Below, piece by piece: positions 25,043-33,026 of a stretch of 48,815 bases of DNA (its first letter is position 1; the number at the start of each line of letters is the position of its first letter). The notes beneath the pieces were generated by a model. That model searched no databases. It saw only the letters and a program-made list of their open reading frames with translations, and was not told where the DNA came from. The position numbers and the translations under genes are program-made. This DNA comes from Prevotella sp. GTDB lineage: Bacteria; Bacteroidota; Bacteroidia; Bacteroidales; Bacteroidaceae. The stretch lies in contig JAFSKJ010000105.1 in the NCBI GenBank assembly GCA_017449025.1, positions 1 to 48,815 of the forward strand, in the 5' to 3' direction.

Positions 25043-25250
25043 ATTTAAGGCCGAAGGCCTGATAAGACTATAGGCAGGGGTGAAAACCCCTGCAAAAAGG
25101 GCGACCAACACAAACCCCGAAGGGGTGGCAGAGCATTCTGTCGCCCTTTCAGGGCTAATGCAACTGTCATCTTTTGCAGGGGTTTCACCCCTGCCTGTGG
25201 TCTGAAGGCCCTTTCTGGGCTATGCTTTCTGTGGCTCATTACGGGTGGGA
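25043..25250. repeat. Repeat C, copy 1: long palindrome with GCAGGGGTG arms
   Basis: AGGCAGGGGTGAAAACCCC (from 25072) pairs with the mirrored GGGGTTTCACCCCTGCCTG (to 25198). GGGCGACC/GTCGCCC and TTCCCAC/GTGGGAA pair outside or within. It sits between the surface-protein gene and microprotein 1. The CAGGCAGGGGTG / CACCCCTGCCTGTG arms recur in the palindrome at 48603-48690. Confidence 0.78.
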
Positions 25251-25258
25251 AACTATTG

Positions 25259-27472
25259 TTACTTAATCACGAGTTTACCGTTCACAATGTAGAGACCCTT
25301 TGTGGGCTGAGCCACGCGGCGGCCCTGCAGGTCGTAGACAGTCTTGCTCTCCGTGCGCTGCTCGTCAATACTCTCGATGCCGGCTGCCTCATCCTCATAG
25401 ACTATGGAGATACGGCTGCTATTGCTCTGGGCGGTAAGATAGGCGCGGAAGGGTTTGATTTTGATGTCATCAGTAGTGACCTTGTAGAAGCCTACATTTT
25501 CGCCCTGCTTCTGCAGCACATAGCTGTTAGCTGGAACTGTACCAGTTTCGAACACACCCGTCAAGGCGCCGCTTACGTTATTAGCCGAAGCGCTGACAGC
25601 ACCGGAGCCTGTAAAGGTGCACTCTTCACTGCCATTCAGCAGAACAGGGGTATTGGCTGATATTGTTCCTGTCACAGGCGTTGCCGTAGCTTTGTCGCCA
25701 CTGGTGTAGGCAAGCGTATAGGCCTTCACACCCTCGGGAATTGTGGCTGCAAACGGCAGGCACAGCGTGCCTGCGCCAGCAGCAGCTTGAATAGTAGTGT
25801 TATAAGTGGCGTTGGTAGCCGTAAAGGCTACAGGAGCCTTGAAGGGATAGCCGTCGGTGAGCACGAGCTTGTCGCAAGCACCGGAGACAATGACATTGTT
25901 TTCGTTGTTAAGCTGATCTGCATTAGCTACAAACAGACAGTTGGGATTAGCTGGTGTGAGAGTTACCCCCTTACCTGTTGCATCTTTTATGTCAATGACT
26001 TTTGCAGATTCGTCGCTAAGAGCTGTAATAGCCGACGCAGTCATTGCTCCATCTTTGATGTCTCCACTCAAAACATAGTCTGTTCCAGTTTTCGCCGTCG
26101 GATCAATGAGCACAATATTGGTGATTGTTGTTTCACCGCCGCCGTTTACGACCTTAATCGCATTGAGATGAACATAAGGATATGTGCTAAGGTCTAATGT
26201 GGTTCCTTCAGCTGTTGGAGTAACCTGTACCTCAGTTAATGCGCCACCATCACTTACACGATTCATCATGATTCTGAGATTAGAGCCAGTTCCATAAATT
26301 TTCATGGCAGAATACTTGGAAAGGTCTGCATAGTCAAGATATGAAACATTACCACTTCCATAAATGCAAGATCCTCCAGTTCCAACCTCTCCGTATGAAA
26401 GCGCAGCATAATAAGGAGTGTTAGAGGTAATTGTCGCATCTGCATCCGGACTACTCCAAGTCTTAAACATTCCAGGTATCAGCTGGACTTCAGAAACAGG
26501 AACAACAGCCGTTACCTCAGGATATGCTATTTCAACACCATATTGAGGACTATTCCAACCGTCATCGCCCCAGTTAGATGCAATGCCATTGTCGAAACCT
26601 CCATCGTTTATCAAGTTCGTTGTGGAACCTTGCTCCACCAGTTTAACATCGTCGAACCATACCGTGCCATTCAGAGAACCGAAGCACCACTTTAGATGTG
26701 TCAAATCGTCAACAGCAGTGAAGGTGCAAGAGCAGTCTCCCCATTCTGTTCCGATATTATATCCTGTATAATTGGTTCCACCACCATCACCTGTTTTGTA
26801 TGGCCAAAACGGCATGTTATACGCTTCTGAGCATTTGGCCTTCATTGTAAGAACGTATGTCTTATCTTTCTCCAAGGGGGTGTCCAGTCTATACCAGACA
26901 GCCCATTCCCAAGCTTTTTCTTTGACACTATTGGTTGTCATCTTCAGACAGCGTGTAGGGTTGTTCTCAGACTCATAGATAGCGTATTCTGGTTTGTTCC
27001 AACCGTCATTACCCCAGTTTGCATCCAGTCCCGAATCGAAATCGCCTCCAGTTATCAAATTGGTGGTTGTACCCTTTTCAACAAGCTTAATGTTGTCGAA
27101 GCGCAAATAACCATTCAGAGAACCAAAATCCCATACCAAGCGATTCAATGCATCATTAGCTTCAAATTCGCAAGTACAGGTAGACCATTCTGTCCCAATC
27201 TTGTAACCAGTATATTTTGTCTGTCCTCCTTCAGCAGTATTGCATGGCCAAAAAGACATCTGATACTCTTCAGAGCATTTGGCATCCATGGAGAGGACAT
27301 AAGTCTTTCCTGATTCCAACGGCGTAGCTAATTGATACCAGATAGCCCATTCCCAAGCATTAGTCTTTGCCTCGTTTGTAATGATCTCAAGGTAATGATT
27401 CCCAGCTTTTACCCCCCCCACTCCAGTGATGAGGAGTGCGGAGATGAGTAATAATTTTGTGATAGTTTTCAT
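25259..27472 (-). CDS. Large secreted surface protein with two CBM-like repeats and a T9SS-like tail
   Basis: 737 residues. Signal peptide 1-23 (GGVKAG). Two homologous jelly-roll-like repeats (about 24-133 and 160-285) share KTYVLSM/TMKAKCSE, WP, YTGY(K/N)IGTEW and FGSLNG; they resemble CBM4/9-type carbohydrate-binding modules. A further beta-domain (about 320-470) has LSKYSAMKIYGTGSNLRIMM and YVHLNAIKV. Residues about 475-705 form a domain shared with the upstream 695-residue protein (TGYPFKAPVAFTATNATY-type region). The tail ends GLYIVNGKLVIK, T9SS-like. No catalytic domain was recognised, so I infer glycan binding or adhesion at the surface. No TAnnTTTG box is visible upstream, so it may depend on the promoter at 30020. 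DNA is AT-richer than in most of the window. Confidence 0.82.
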   Translation of the reverse strand: MKTITKLLLISALLITGVGGVKAGNHYLEIITNEAKTNAWEWAIWYQLATPLESGKTYVLSMDAKCSEEYQMSFWPCNTAEGGQTKYTGYKIGTEWSTCTCEFEANDALNRLVWDFGSLNGYLRFDNIKLVEKGTTTNLITGGDFDSGLDANWGNDGWNKPEYAIYESENNPTRCLKMTTNSVKEKAWEWAVWYRLDTPLEKDKTYVLTMKAKCSEAYNMPFWPYKTGDGGGTNYTGYNIGTEWGDCSCTFTAVDDLTHLKWCFGSLNGTVWFDDVKLVEQGSTTNLINDGGFDNGIASNWGDDGWNSPQYGVEIAYPEVTAVVPVSEVQLIPGMFKTWSSPDADATITSNTPYYAALSYGEVGTGGSCIYGSGNVSYLDYADLSKYSAMKIYGTGSNLRIMMNRVSDGGALTEVQVTPTAEGTTLDLSTYPYVHLNAIKVVNGGGETTITNIVLIDPTAKTGTDYVLSGDIKDGAMTASAITALSDESAKVIDIKDATGKGVTLTPANPNCLFVANADQLNNENNVIVSGACDKLVLTDGYPFKAPVAFTATNATYNTTIQAAAGAGTLCLPFAATIPEGVKAYTLAYTSGDKATATPVTGTISANTPVLLNGSEECTFTGSGAVSASANNVSGALTGVFETGTVPANSYVLQKQGENVGFYKVTTDDIKIKPFRAYLTAQSNSSRISIVYEDEAAGIESIDEQRTESKTVYDLQGRRVAQPTKGLYIVNGKLVIK

Positions 27473-27523
27473 GATGAATGTTGTTATTGTTGTTAGTTAT
27501 AATATTTGTTTTCTTGCTCCATG

Positions 27524-27589
27524 TGGTGATAAGTTACTAATAGTTGCAGGAGTGTCCCTTTAGGCGACTACCTTAGGACGTTATCACCA
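27524..27589. other. Inverted repeat upstream of the 737-residue protein gene
   Basis: TGGTGATAA (27524-27532) and TTATCACCA (27581-27589) are perfect 9-base arms. Inside, GTCCCTTTAGG and CCTTAGGAC offer further pairing. The element lies between the hairpin after microprotein 2 and the next start codon, so it would form a structured intergenic RNA. Nothing else is recognisable in 27473-27675. Confidence 0.5.
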
Positions 27590-27607
27590 TACAGATTAAT
27601 TATGGTG

Positions 27608-27644
27608 CTGCCCCGCAGCGCGGATGGTTCCGACTGCGGGGCAG
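27608..27644 (-). terminator. Conserved GC-rich hairpin downstream of microprotein gene 2
   Basis: CTGCCCCGCAG (27608-27618) and CTGCGGGGCAG (27634-27644) form an 11-bp stem with a CGGAACCATCCG cap on the RNA strand, matching the hairpin at 24761-24797. No strong U-tract follows. Confidence 0.6.
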
Positions 27645-27675
27645 CGGTGATAGAGGTTATGCCTTGCGGCAGTGC

Positions 27676-27852
27676 TTACCAGTCTTCCTCATCGTCCTCC
27701 CAAGTGTCGAATCTGCCGGAGCGGCGGGAGAGGCTCTCCTTGTCGGGGTCGGCAGGGTCTGAACTCTTTACTGGCGATGCTACGTTGAGAAGAGCATCGG
27801 TCATGTCTACGTTCTCGGGCGAGATGGCGGGGATGATATATGTCTTTTTCAT
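27676..27852 (-). CDS. Microprotein 2, MKKTY family (unknown function)
   Basis: 58 residues. It starts MKKTYIIPAI and ends LSRRSGRFDTWEDDEEDW. Like microprotein 1 it has the N-terminal MKKTY..P, a central polar part (here SPVKSSDPADPDKE), the LSRR motif and a Trp-plus-acidic end, with no signal peptide. It follows the 695-residue surface-protein gene by 39 bp with AAAGGA just upstream of the ATG, and is followed by the conserved hairpin. The pairing surface protein plus microprotein plus hairpin occurs twice in a row. From memory, small proteins with this outline are frequent in Prevotella and generally uncharacterised; that was not checked. Confidence 0.75.
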   Translation of the reverse strand: MKKTYIIPAISPENVDMTDALLNVASPVKSSDPADPDKESLSRRSGRFDTWEDDEEDW

Positions 27853-27891
27853 AATAATTGTCCTTTCCTAAATATTACGTTAAACGTTCAA

Positions 27892-29979
27892 CTACTTAAC
27901 CATTACCTTCTTGCCACCGACAATGTAGAGGCCCTTCTGGGCGTTAGCCACGCGCTGGCCGTTAAGGTTGTAGATGTTGCTGTCAGCAGTCTCGCTGTCT
28001 ACGGCAGCCTCGCTGATGCCTGTCACATCGTCGTCTAAGTTGAAGAACAGGCGGGTGGTGGTAGCATCTGCAAGGTAAGCACGGAAGGCATTGACCTCAA
28101 CACCAGTCTCGCCAGCCTTATAGAAGTTAACACCGTTGTCTTGGCTCTGTAGGACATAACCGTCGGCAGGAACGACTGTAGTGTTGTAGACACCACAGAG
28201 CAGGCCGTTTGCCACAGCGGCGTCGGGAGTAGCGGCAATGGCGGCATTGGTGGCAGTGAACTTAAACGTTCCGTTGTTCTTCAGCATGACGGGCTTGTTT
28301 GCCTTAATGCTCTCCGCATCTTCCTTGACAAGCTTATCCCCGTCGCTGCCAGTGATGTTATATGCCAGAACACCCTCGGGAAGAGCTGCGTCGAACGGAA
28401 TCACCATCGTGGCATAGCCTGCATCTGACACTGTCTTCGTGAACTCAGCATTTGTAGCGGTAAAAGCGGAAGGAGCCTTAAACGGCTTCTGGTCGGTAAG
28501 AACGAGGTTGGCACAAGTGCCATTGACAATCACGTTGGTGGTATTTGTCAACTGTCCTTCGTTTGCAATGAAAAGTGCATTGGGGTTTTCAGCTACCAGT
28601 CCAATACCAGTTCCCGTAACGCCTGTGGCGTCGTAGCTTGTTGCTGTGGCATCGGCGAGGGCTGCGGTAACACTGGGAGTAAAGGCTCCTGAGCCAGAGA
28701 TAACATAACTGTATGCAACAGGAAGTGAAGCTTTATAAAGAACAACTTTAGTAATGATTCCTGTCTGACCATCCCACGGGAACTTAAAAGCATTCAGTTG
28801 TTGAGCGGAAAGTGACTTCAAATCTAACGAATAGAAGCCGTCATCATTTAGATTTCCAGTTATTTCTTTTTGATTATCCGAACTCCAGTTGAAAAGCAGA
28901 CGAATCGATTTTTTTTGTGTTCCATAGATATGCATTTCGTCGTACTCAGAAAGGTCAGCATATTGGTCTGCCAGTACACCTCCATTACCATAGATGGTTG
29001 TTCCCTGACCCACAGATTCGCCAAAATGGCTTTCACATCCACCAACGAACATGGCTGATGTCAAAAGTGTCTCATGAGGATTGCTTGCAGTGATAACGCT
29101 TGCCTTCAGCTTAATGGAAGTAATCGTCATTGTGCCCGCAGTCGAATTGCTGTTCCATTTCCAGTTGGTAATTGCTGCTGGGTTACCAACGTTTGCTGCT
29201 GTCATGTGCTGGTTCAAATCATTCCTTCCAGTGACATTACTCCAAAAACCTTTATTTGTTGTACCATCTCCAATCTCAAAGTTGTTGAAAAGATTATCAC
29301 CAGTATATGTTACAGAGAAACCAGTAAGAGAGGTTAGGTCTACACCACCTGAAGGGAAATTGATTTTGAGACTGCCAGATTCGCCTGTGCCAGTAAGTTC
29401 ACCTGTTTGTTCGTTAAGTGAGAAGCCTCCAGTAGCAGTCAAGTCTGTAATGTCAATCTCTGCATTTCCGTCGTCACCCCATACCAACTCCATCGGCTTC
29501 TGCAAATAGGGCTTTTTTGTGATGGTGATGCTATGAGTACCGTTGCTGGAATCATATCCTTTTCCGCCAAATCTGATATTTGTGACATTCGAGAGATTAC
29601 AATCAAGTTTATCGTCAACATTTGCCCAAATTTTATTGTTTTCCGCATCAATATAAATGGTCTTGTCACCAGCAGAATAAAAAAGGATTTCTGCAAGAGT
29701 ACTACCACCATTTTGAAAGCACATACGGTAGGAGCCTGTGGTATAGTCACTGGTAGAGAAATGCAACTCTGTAAAATTACCTAACTCGCCTGATCCAAAT
29801 GAGAATAAGTCCATCATATTGCTCCAACCAGCTGTCCAAGTATATACGCCTGTTCCTGAATCAAAGCTACCAGACGATTGTACGTTACCATACGTAGCGT
29901 ATAGTTTTGTAGCTTTCGCTCCTCCCACTCCGACAACGAGCATTGCCAGTGTGAGCATAAATTTCGTAATAATTTTCAT
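27892..29979 (-). CDS. Large secreted surface protein with a T9SS-like tail
   Basis: 695 residues. Signal peptide 1-23 (VGGAKAT). The N-terminal half is beta-rich with no family recognised with confidence; it includes a domain (about 300-440) with YADLSEYDEMHIYGTQKK and QLNAFKFPWDG that parallels one in the 737-residue protein and in the CotH protein. Residues about 450-650 share a domain with the 737-residue protein (CANLVLTDQKPFKAPSAFTA, PADGYVLQSQDNGVNFYK). The tail ends GLYIVGGKKVMVK. It is probably the first gene of a run of four with microprotein 2, the 737-residue protein and microprotein 1. A surface or extracellular binding role is inferred; no enzyme motif was seen. Confidence 0.82.
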   Translation of the reverse strand: MKIITKFMLTLAMLVVGVGGAKATKLYATYGNVQSSGSFDSGTGVYTWTAGWSNMMDLFSFGSGELGNFTELHFSTSDYTTGSYRMCFQNGGSTLAEILFYSAGDKTIYIDAENNKIWANVDDKLDCNLSNVTNIRFGGKGYDSSNGTHSITITKKPYLQKPMELVWGDDGNAEIDITDLTATGGFSLNEQTGELTGTGESGSLKINFPSGGVDLTSLTGFSVTYTGDNLFNNFEIGDGTTNKGFWSNVTGRNDLNQHMTAANVGNPAAITNWKWNSNSTAGTMTITSIKLKASVITASNPHETLLTSAMFVGGCESHFGESVGQGTTIYGNGGVLADQYADLSEYDEMHIYGTQKKSIRLLFNWSSDNQKEITGNLNDDGFYSLDLKSLSAQQLNAFKFPWDGQTGIITKVVLYKASLPVAYSYVISGSGAFTPSVTAALADATATSYDATGVTGTGIGLVAENPNALFIANEGQLTNTTNVIVNGTCANLVLTDQKPFKAPSAFTATNAEFTKTVSDAGYATMVIPFDAALPEGVLAYNITGSDGDKLVKEDAESIKANKPVMLKNNGTFKFTATNAAIAATPDAAVANGLLCGVYNTTVVPADGYVLQSQDNGVNFYKAGETGVEVNAFRAYLADATTTRLFFNLDDDVTGISEAAVDSETADSNIYNLNGQRVANAQKGLYIVGGKKVMVK

Positions 29980-30019
29980 GATAGTAATTTTGAATTGTTA
30001 GTTATTTGAAATTGTTCGG

Positions 30020-30027
30020 CAAAGGTA
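30020..30027 (-). promoter_or_regulatory. Bacteroidota -7 box for the surface-protein/microprotein run
   Basis: The minus strand reads TACCTTTG, 40 bases before the ATG at 29979. It is the only TAnnTTTG box I found upstream of any of the four genes in the island. Confidence 0.6.
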
Positions 30028-30169
30028 TACATTATTATACGTGGGTGTTTGTCCGCATGTCTCATATCCTTATTTTTTTGTGCGCAGGGGCCGTGGCGGC
30101 GCGGTGTTGACACAAAAACCCAAGGGGAAAGAGACGTTTTTCGTGTAGATTGTCCCTCTCATGCATAGG

Positions 30170-30560
30170 GAAAACGATGCCGTAGGCATCAGATAGGAGT
30201 AGCCAGCCATACAGCCGAGAGACGATGCCGTAGGCATCAGATAGGAGTAGCCAGCCATACAGCCGTGCCTTTAGGTGCGGCGAAATGGCTGGTGAATATG
30301 GTGATGGTATAATGTGCGTGCCGTAGGTACGCGACAAAGAGCGCGGATTGTCGCCTACCTACGAGGCAGGCATTCTTACCTATGACATTCCACCAGCCAT
30401 ACAGCCATACCTACGGCATGGCTGTATGGCTGGCTACTCCTATCATGCCCCTCTGGGGCATTGAGGTGCGGGGCGGGCGTACGAGAATGCACAGATAGGT
30501 TGTCCAAGTTGTTTAGGTTGTCGTTAACATCCCCTCTGGGGCATTCCCACATTACGTGCG
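30170..30560. repeat. Repeat B, copy 2 (inverted relative to copy 1)
   Basis: This is the inverse of most of 23769-24205, including the AGCCAGCCATACAGCC blocks, the GACAAAGAGCGCGGATTGTC block, CCTATCATGCCCCTCTGGGG and the ACAGATAGGTTGTCCAAG end. It lacks the internal GC-rich hairpin. A further partial copy of the end block occupies 30556-30612. No gene is visible in 30030-30620. Confidence 0.8.
30175..30265. repeat. Tandem duplication of a 48-bp unit inside repeat B copy 2
   Basis: GATGCCGTAGGCATCAGATA followed by GGAGTAGCCAGCCATACAGC occurs twice with a 48-base period; the second unit begins at about 30223. Confidence 0.85.
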
Positions 30561-30620
30561 CGTACGAGAATGCACAGATAGGTTGTTCGAGTTGTATTAG
30601 TTGTCGTCAATAAATAACAG

Positions 30621-31451
30621 TTACTTCTCCAAGAACTGCAGGGGAATGTTGCCGAGCCTTGCTGCCATCTTCGAGAAGGTGCTGCCTTTGGAGCCGTAGA
30701 TCTTGTGGGTGGCGGCAAGCGTGTACATGTCGGCAAGGCCGCCGCGAATTCCGTCGATGCCGTCGCGTCGCGCCTCTGCGTCGGGCGTCACTATGCGCTG
30801 TCCGAAGGCCTGCCGCAGCTCACGCTTCACGTCGTTGCTGTCGGTGGCGAGGAACACCTTGGTGTCGGCATGGGCATCAATTTCCTCTTTTATCTTGTCT
30901 ATGAAGAGGCTCGTGGGACTGCTCTGTATGGAGATGACATGGTCGGTGCGGCGGATGTGTATGCCCACGATGTTGGATGAGGAGAGCTGATTGCGGAAAC
31001 GGTCAACGGCATCGGCCACCTCGCTGACAGGCACGAAGAGACGATGGAGCAGCTCTGAGGGATAGGGGTGGAAGTCCATGTAGTTGCTCATGTAGCAGCG
31101 GCTGTCGCGTGCCCAGGCAGCAAAGTCGAAGTTGCTGGTCATCAGCGTCCAGATGTCTTCCTCATGAAGGCGCTTGGAGAAGAGCAGGCGCTGGGGCAGT
31201 GCCGGCAGCCACAGGTTATGGCGGCGCGCGCGGTCGTAGAGCAGGTGGTCGGCGATGGTGGCCTCGCGCAGTGGCAGCATGGGCTGCGGCTTGAAGATGG
31301 CACTGAAGGGGGCGTTCAGCGCCCAGTCTCTGAACCACACTATCTGCAGGCTGTTGCCCGTCTGCTGGGCCAAGGCGAAGGCCGATGCCGTTGCCCTCAT
31401 CCTGTTGGCAAGCCCTCCGCAGGGCACCATCACAAATGTGTTTCTATCCAT
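30621..31451 (-). CDS. Fucosyltransferase-like glycosyltransferase (GT23/GT11-type fold)
   Basis: 276 residues, cytoplasmic, no signal peptide. An N-terminal GGLANRMRATASAFALAQ motif and the downstream GIHIRRTDHV (about 160-170) and SKGSTFSKMAARLG motifs match GDP-fucose-dependent transferases related to NodZ/FUT8 and the alpha-1,2 family. It would add a sugar, perhaps fucose, to a lipid-linked or surface glycan. It overlaps the end of the flippase gene by 8 bases and is translated from the same transcript. The donor sugar is an inference. Confidence 0.78.
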   Translation of the reverse strand: MDRNTFVMVPCGGLANRMRATASAFALAQQTGNSLQIVWFRDWALNAPFSAIFKPQPMLPLREATIADHLLYDRARRHNLWLPALPQRLLFSKRLHEEDIWTLMTSNFDFAAWARDSRCYMSNYMDFHPYPSELLHRLFVPVSEVADAVDRFRNQLSSSNIVGIHIRRTDHVISIQSSPTSLFIDKIKEEIDAHADTKVFLATDSNDVKRELRQAFGQRIVTPDAEARRDGIDGIRGGLADMYTLAATHKIYGSKGSTFSKMAARLGNIPLQFLEK

Positions 31452-32895
31452 TGAGTTTATTAAGTTTAGAGGTGATGAACGTGATGCACTCGTCGAAGAT
31501 TCTGACGCGGAGCAGGCTCATGGCACCGTAGTAAAGGCCCACGGCGAGCACTATGCGGGCGGCAAGCCGCAGGTAGAGGCTTTCCATGCCGGCAGTGAGG
31601 AACCACGTGGCAGCCATCACCGCCAGGGCTATGGCGCAGAAGGGCACTATGTCCTTAAGGAAGCTGGTGAGTGTGTAGCCCGTGAAGCGGCGGACGAAGA
31701 AATGCCAGGCAAAGGTCCACAGCGAATAGATGACCACGTAGGCCACAACCATGGTGCCGATGCCGTAGGGGTAGAGTGCCAGCATGGCTGCGATAAGCAG
31801 CACGCACTGCCCGAGCGTGAGCTTGAAATATGTGCCGCTGTGGCCTTTGCTGATGAGCAGGTTGGTAAGCACGGAGCAGATGGGGATGAAGGCACTGCTT
31901 ATGCAGAGCAGCTGGAGGTAGGCCGAGGACACGTGCCACTTCTCGCCAATGGTGAGCACTATGAACTCACGTGCCACCATGCCGAAGCCGAAGAGCAGGG
32001 GGAAGGAAATGAAGGCGGTGAAGCGCACCAGCTTGCGCAGTATGCGCAGCTGCCGCTCGCGCTCGTCGGCCACGTTGGTGAACACGGGCTGTGCCACCTG
32101 CGCCAGTGTGCCCTGCATGAGATAGCACACCTTGCTGCTCCACTGGTAGGCCTGGTTGTAGTCGCCCACCTCAGTCTTGGTGAAGAACTTGCCCAGCAGC
32201 ACATTCATGATGCTTGTGTTTATGCGCTCCAGGATGGTTGTGGCCAGCATCTTCCAGCTGAAGCCGAACATCTGGCGCACGGGGCCGAAGTCGAGGCTCA
32301 GCGAGGGCCGCCAGTCGGACACCCCCCAGAGCAGCGCCGAGTTAAGGCCTATGTATACCAGCGACTGCGTGGCCAGTGCCCAGTAGCCGCAGCCTGTGAG
32401 CGCCATGGTCAGGCCTACGAGGTTTGACACTATGGTGGCTGTCATGTTGCACTTGGCCTGCTCCTTCACCTTGAGGTTGCGGAAGAGGTAGGCCGACTGT
32501 GCCGTGCCCAAGGCAGAGAAGATGATGCTCAGGAAGGCCACTCGGCATAGGGTTACCAGCTCTGGCGTGGAATAGAACGAGGCTATCAGCGGTGCCGCAA
32601 GGAACAGCACGGCATAGCAGCCGATGCCTACTGTGACGTTGAACCAGAACACGGAGTTGTAGTCGCGGTGCTGCGGGGTGCGGAGGTTGGCCAATGCGCT
32701 CTTGAAGCCGCTGTCCTGTAGGGCTGTGGCCACCAACGAGAAGACGGCAATCATGGCAACCATGCCGTAGTCCTCGCGTGCCAGCCGGCGAGCCACGATG
32801 ATGCCAATCAGGAGTCCCAGCCCCTGCTGAACCACGTTGTTCATGCCGCCCCAGAGTAGGCCGCGAGTGGTCTTGTCCTTAAGTGTCTCAGCCAT
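31444..32895 (-). CDS. Polysaccharide/oligosaccharide flippase (MOP superfamily, Wzx-like)
   Basis: 483 residues from the ATG at 32895 (MAETLKDKTTRGLLWGG); the longer frame upstream crosses the promoter box and was discarded. About 12-14 transmembrane helices, with the typical N-terminal amphipathic start and GLLIGIIVARRLAREDYGMVAM segment. The family moves undecaprenyl-linked glycans across the inner membrane. Its partner gene, a glycosyltransferase, overlaps its 3' end. A divergent acyltransferase gene shares the promoter region. Together they look like a small surface-glycan locus without a full polymerase set. Confidence 0.88.
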   Translation of the reverse strand: MAETLKDKTTRGLLWGGMNNVVQQGLGLLIGIIVARRLAREDYGMVAMIAVFSLVATALQDSGFKSALANLRTPQHRDYNSVFWFNVTVGIGCYAVLFLAAPLIASFYSTPELVTLCRVAFLSIIFSALGTAQSAYLFRNLKVKEQAKCNMTATIVSNLVGLTMALTGCGYWALATQSLVYIGLNSALLWGVSDWRPSLSLDFGPVRQMFGFSWKMLATTILERINTSIMNVLLGKFFTKTEVGDYNQAYQWSSKVCYLMQGTLAQVAQPVFTNVADERERQLRILRKLVRFTAFISFPLLFGFGMVAREFIVLTIGEKWHVSSAYLQLLCISSAFIPICSVLTNLLISKGHSGTYFKLTLGQCVLLIAAMLALYPYGIGTMVVAYVVIYSLWTFAWHFFVRRFTGYTLTSFLKDIVPFCAIALAVMAATWFLTAGMESLYLRLAARIVLAVGLYYGAMSLLRVRIFDECITFITSKLNKLNG

Positions 32896-32914
32896 CAATA
32901 GCGCAATTTGCGCA

Positions 32915-32922
32915 CAAAAGTA
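32915..32922 (-). promoter_or_regulatory. Bacteroidota -7 box for flippase-glycosyltransferase
   Basis: The minus strand reads TACTTTTG, 19 bases before the flippase ATG. It forms one arm of an inverted repeat with the acyltransferase promoter. Confidence 0.6.
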
Positions 32923-32966
32923 CAAAAATAATTGCTACGGGACTCTTGTTATTCATAATTATTTCG

Positions 32967-32974
32967 TACTTTTG
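32967..32974 (+). promoter_or_regulatory. Bacteroidota promoter for the acyltransferase gene
   Basis: TACTTTTG, with TTG at 32946-32948, 18 bases upstream. The leader would be about 45 nt. Confidence 0.6.
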
Positions 32975-33026
32975 CAAAAAATTATATGTGCGCCAAGGGC
33001 GCACGCACGGAAAACTGCTTAAGACA

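Noticed and set aside
30175-30265. Possible CRISPR-like direct repeat
   Set aside because: Only two units, no unique spacers, no cas genes, and the unit is part of repeat B.
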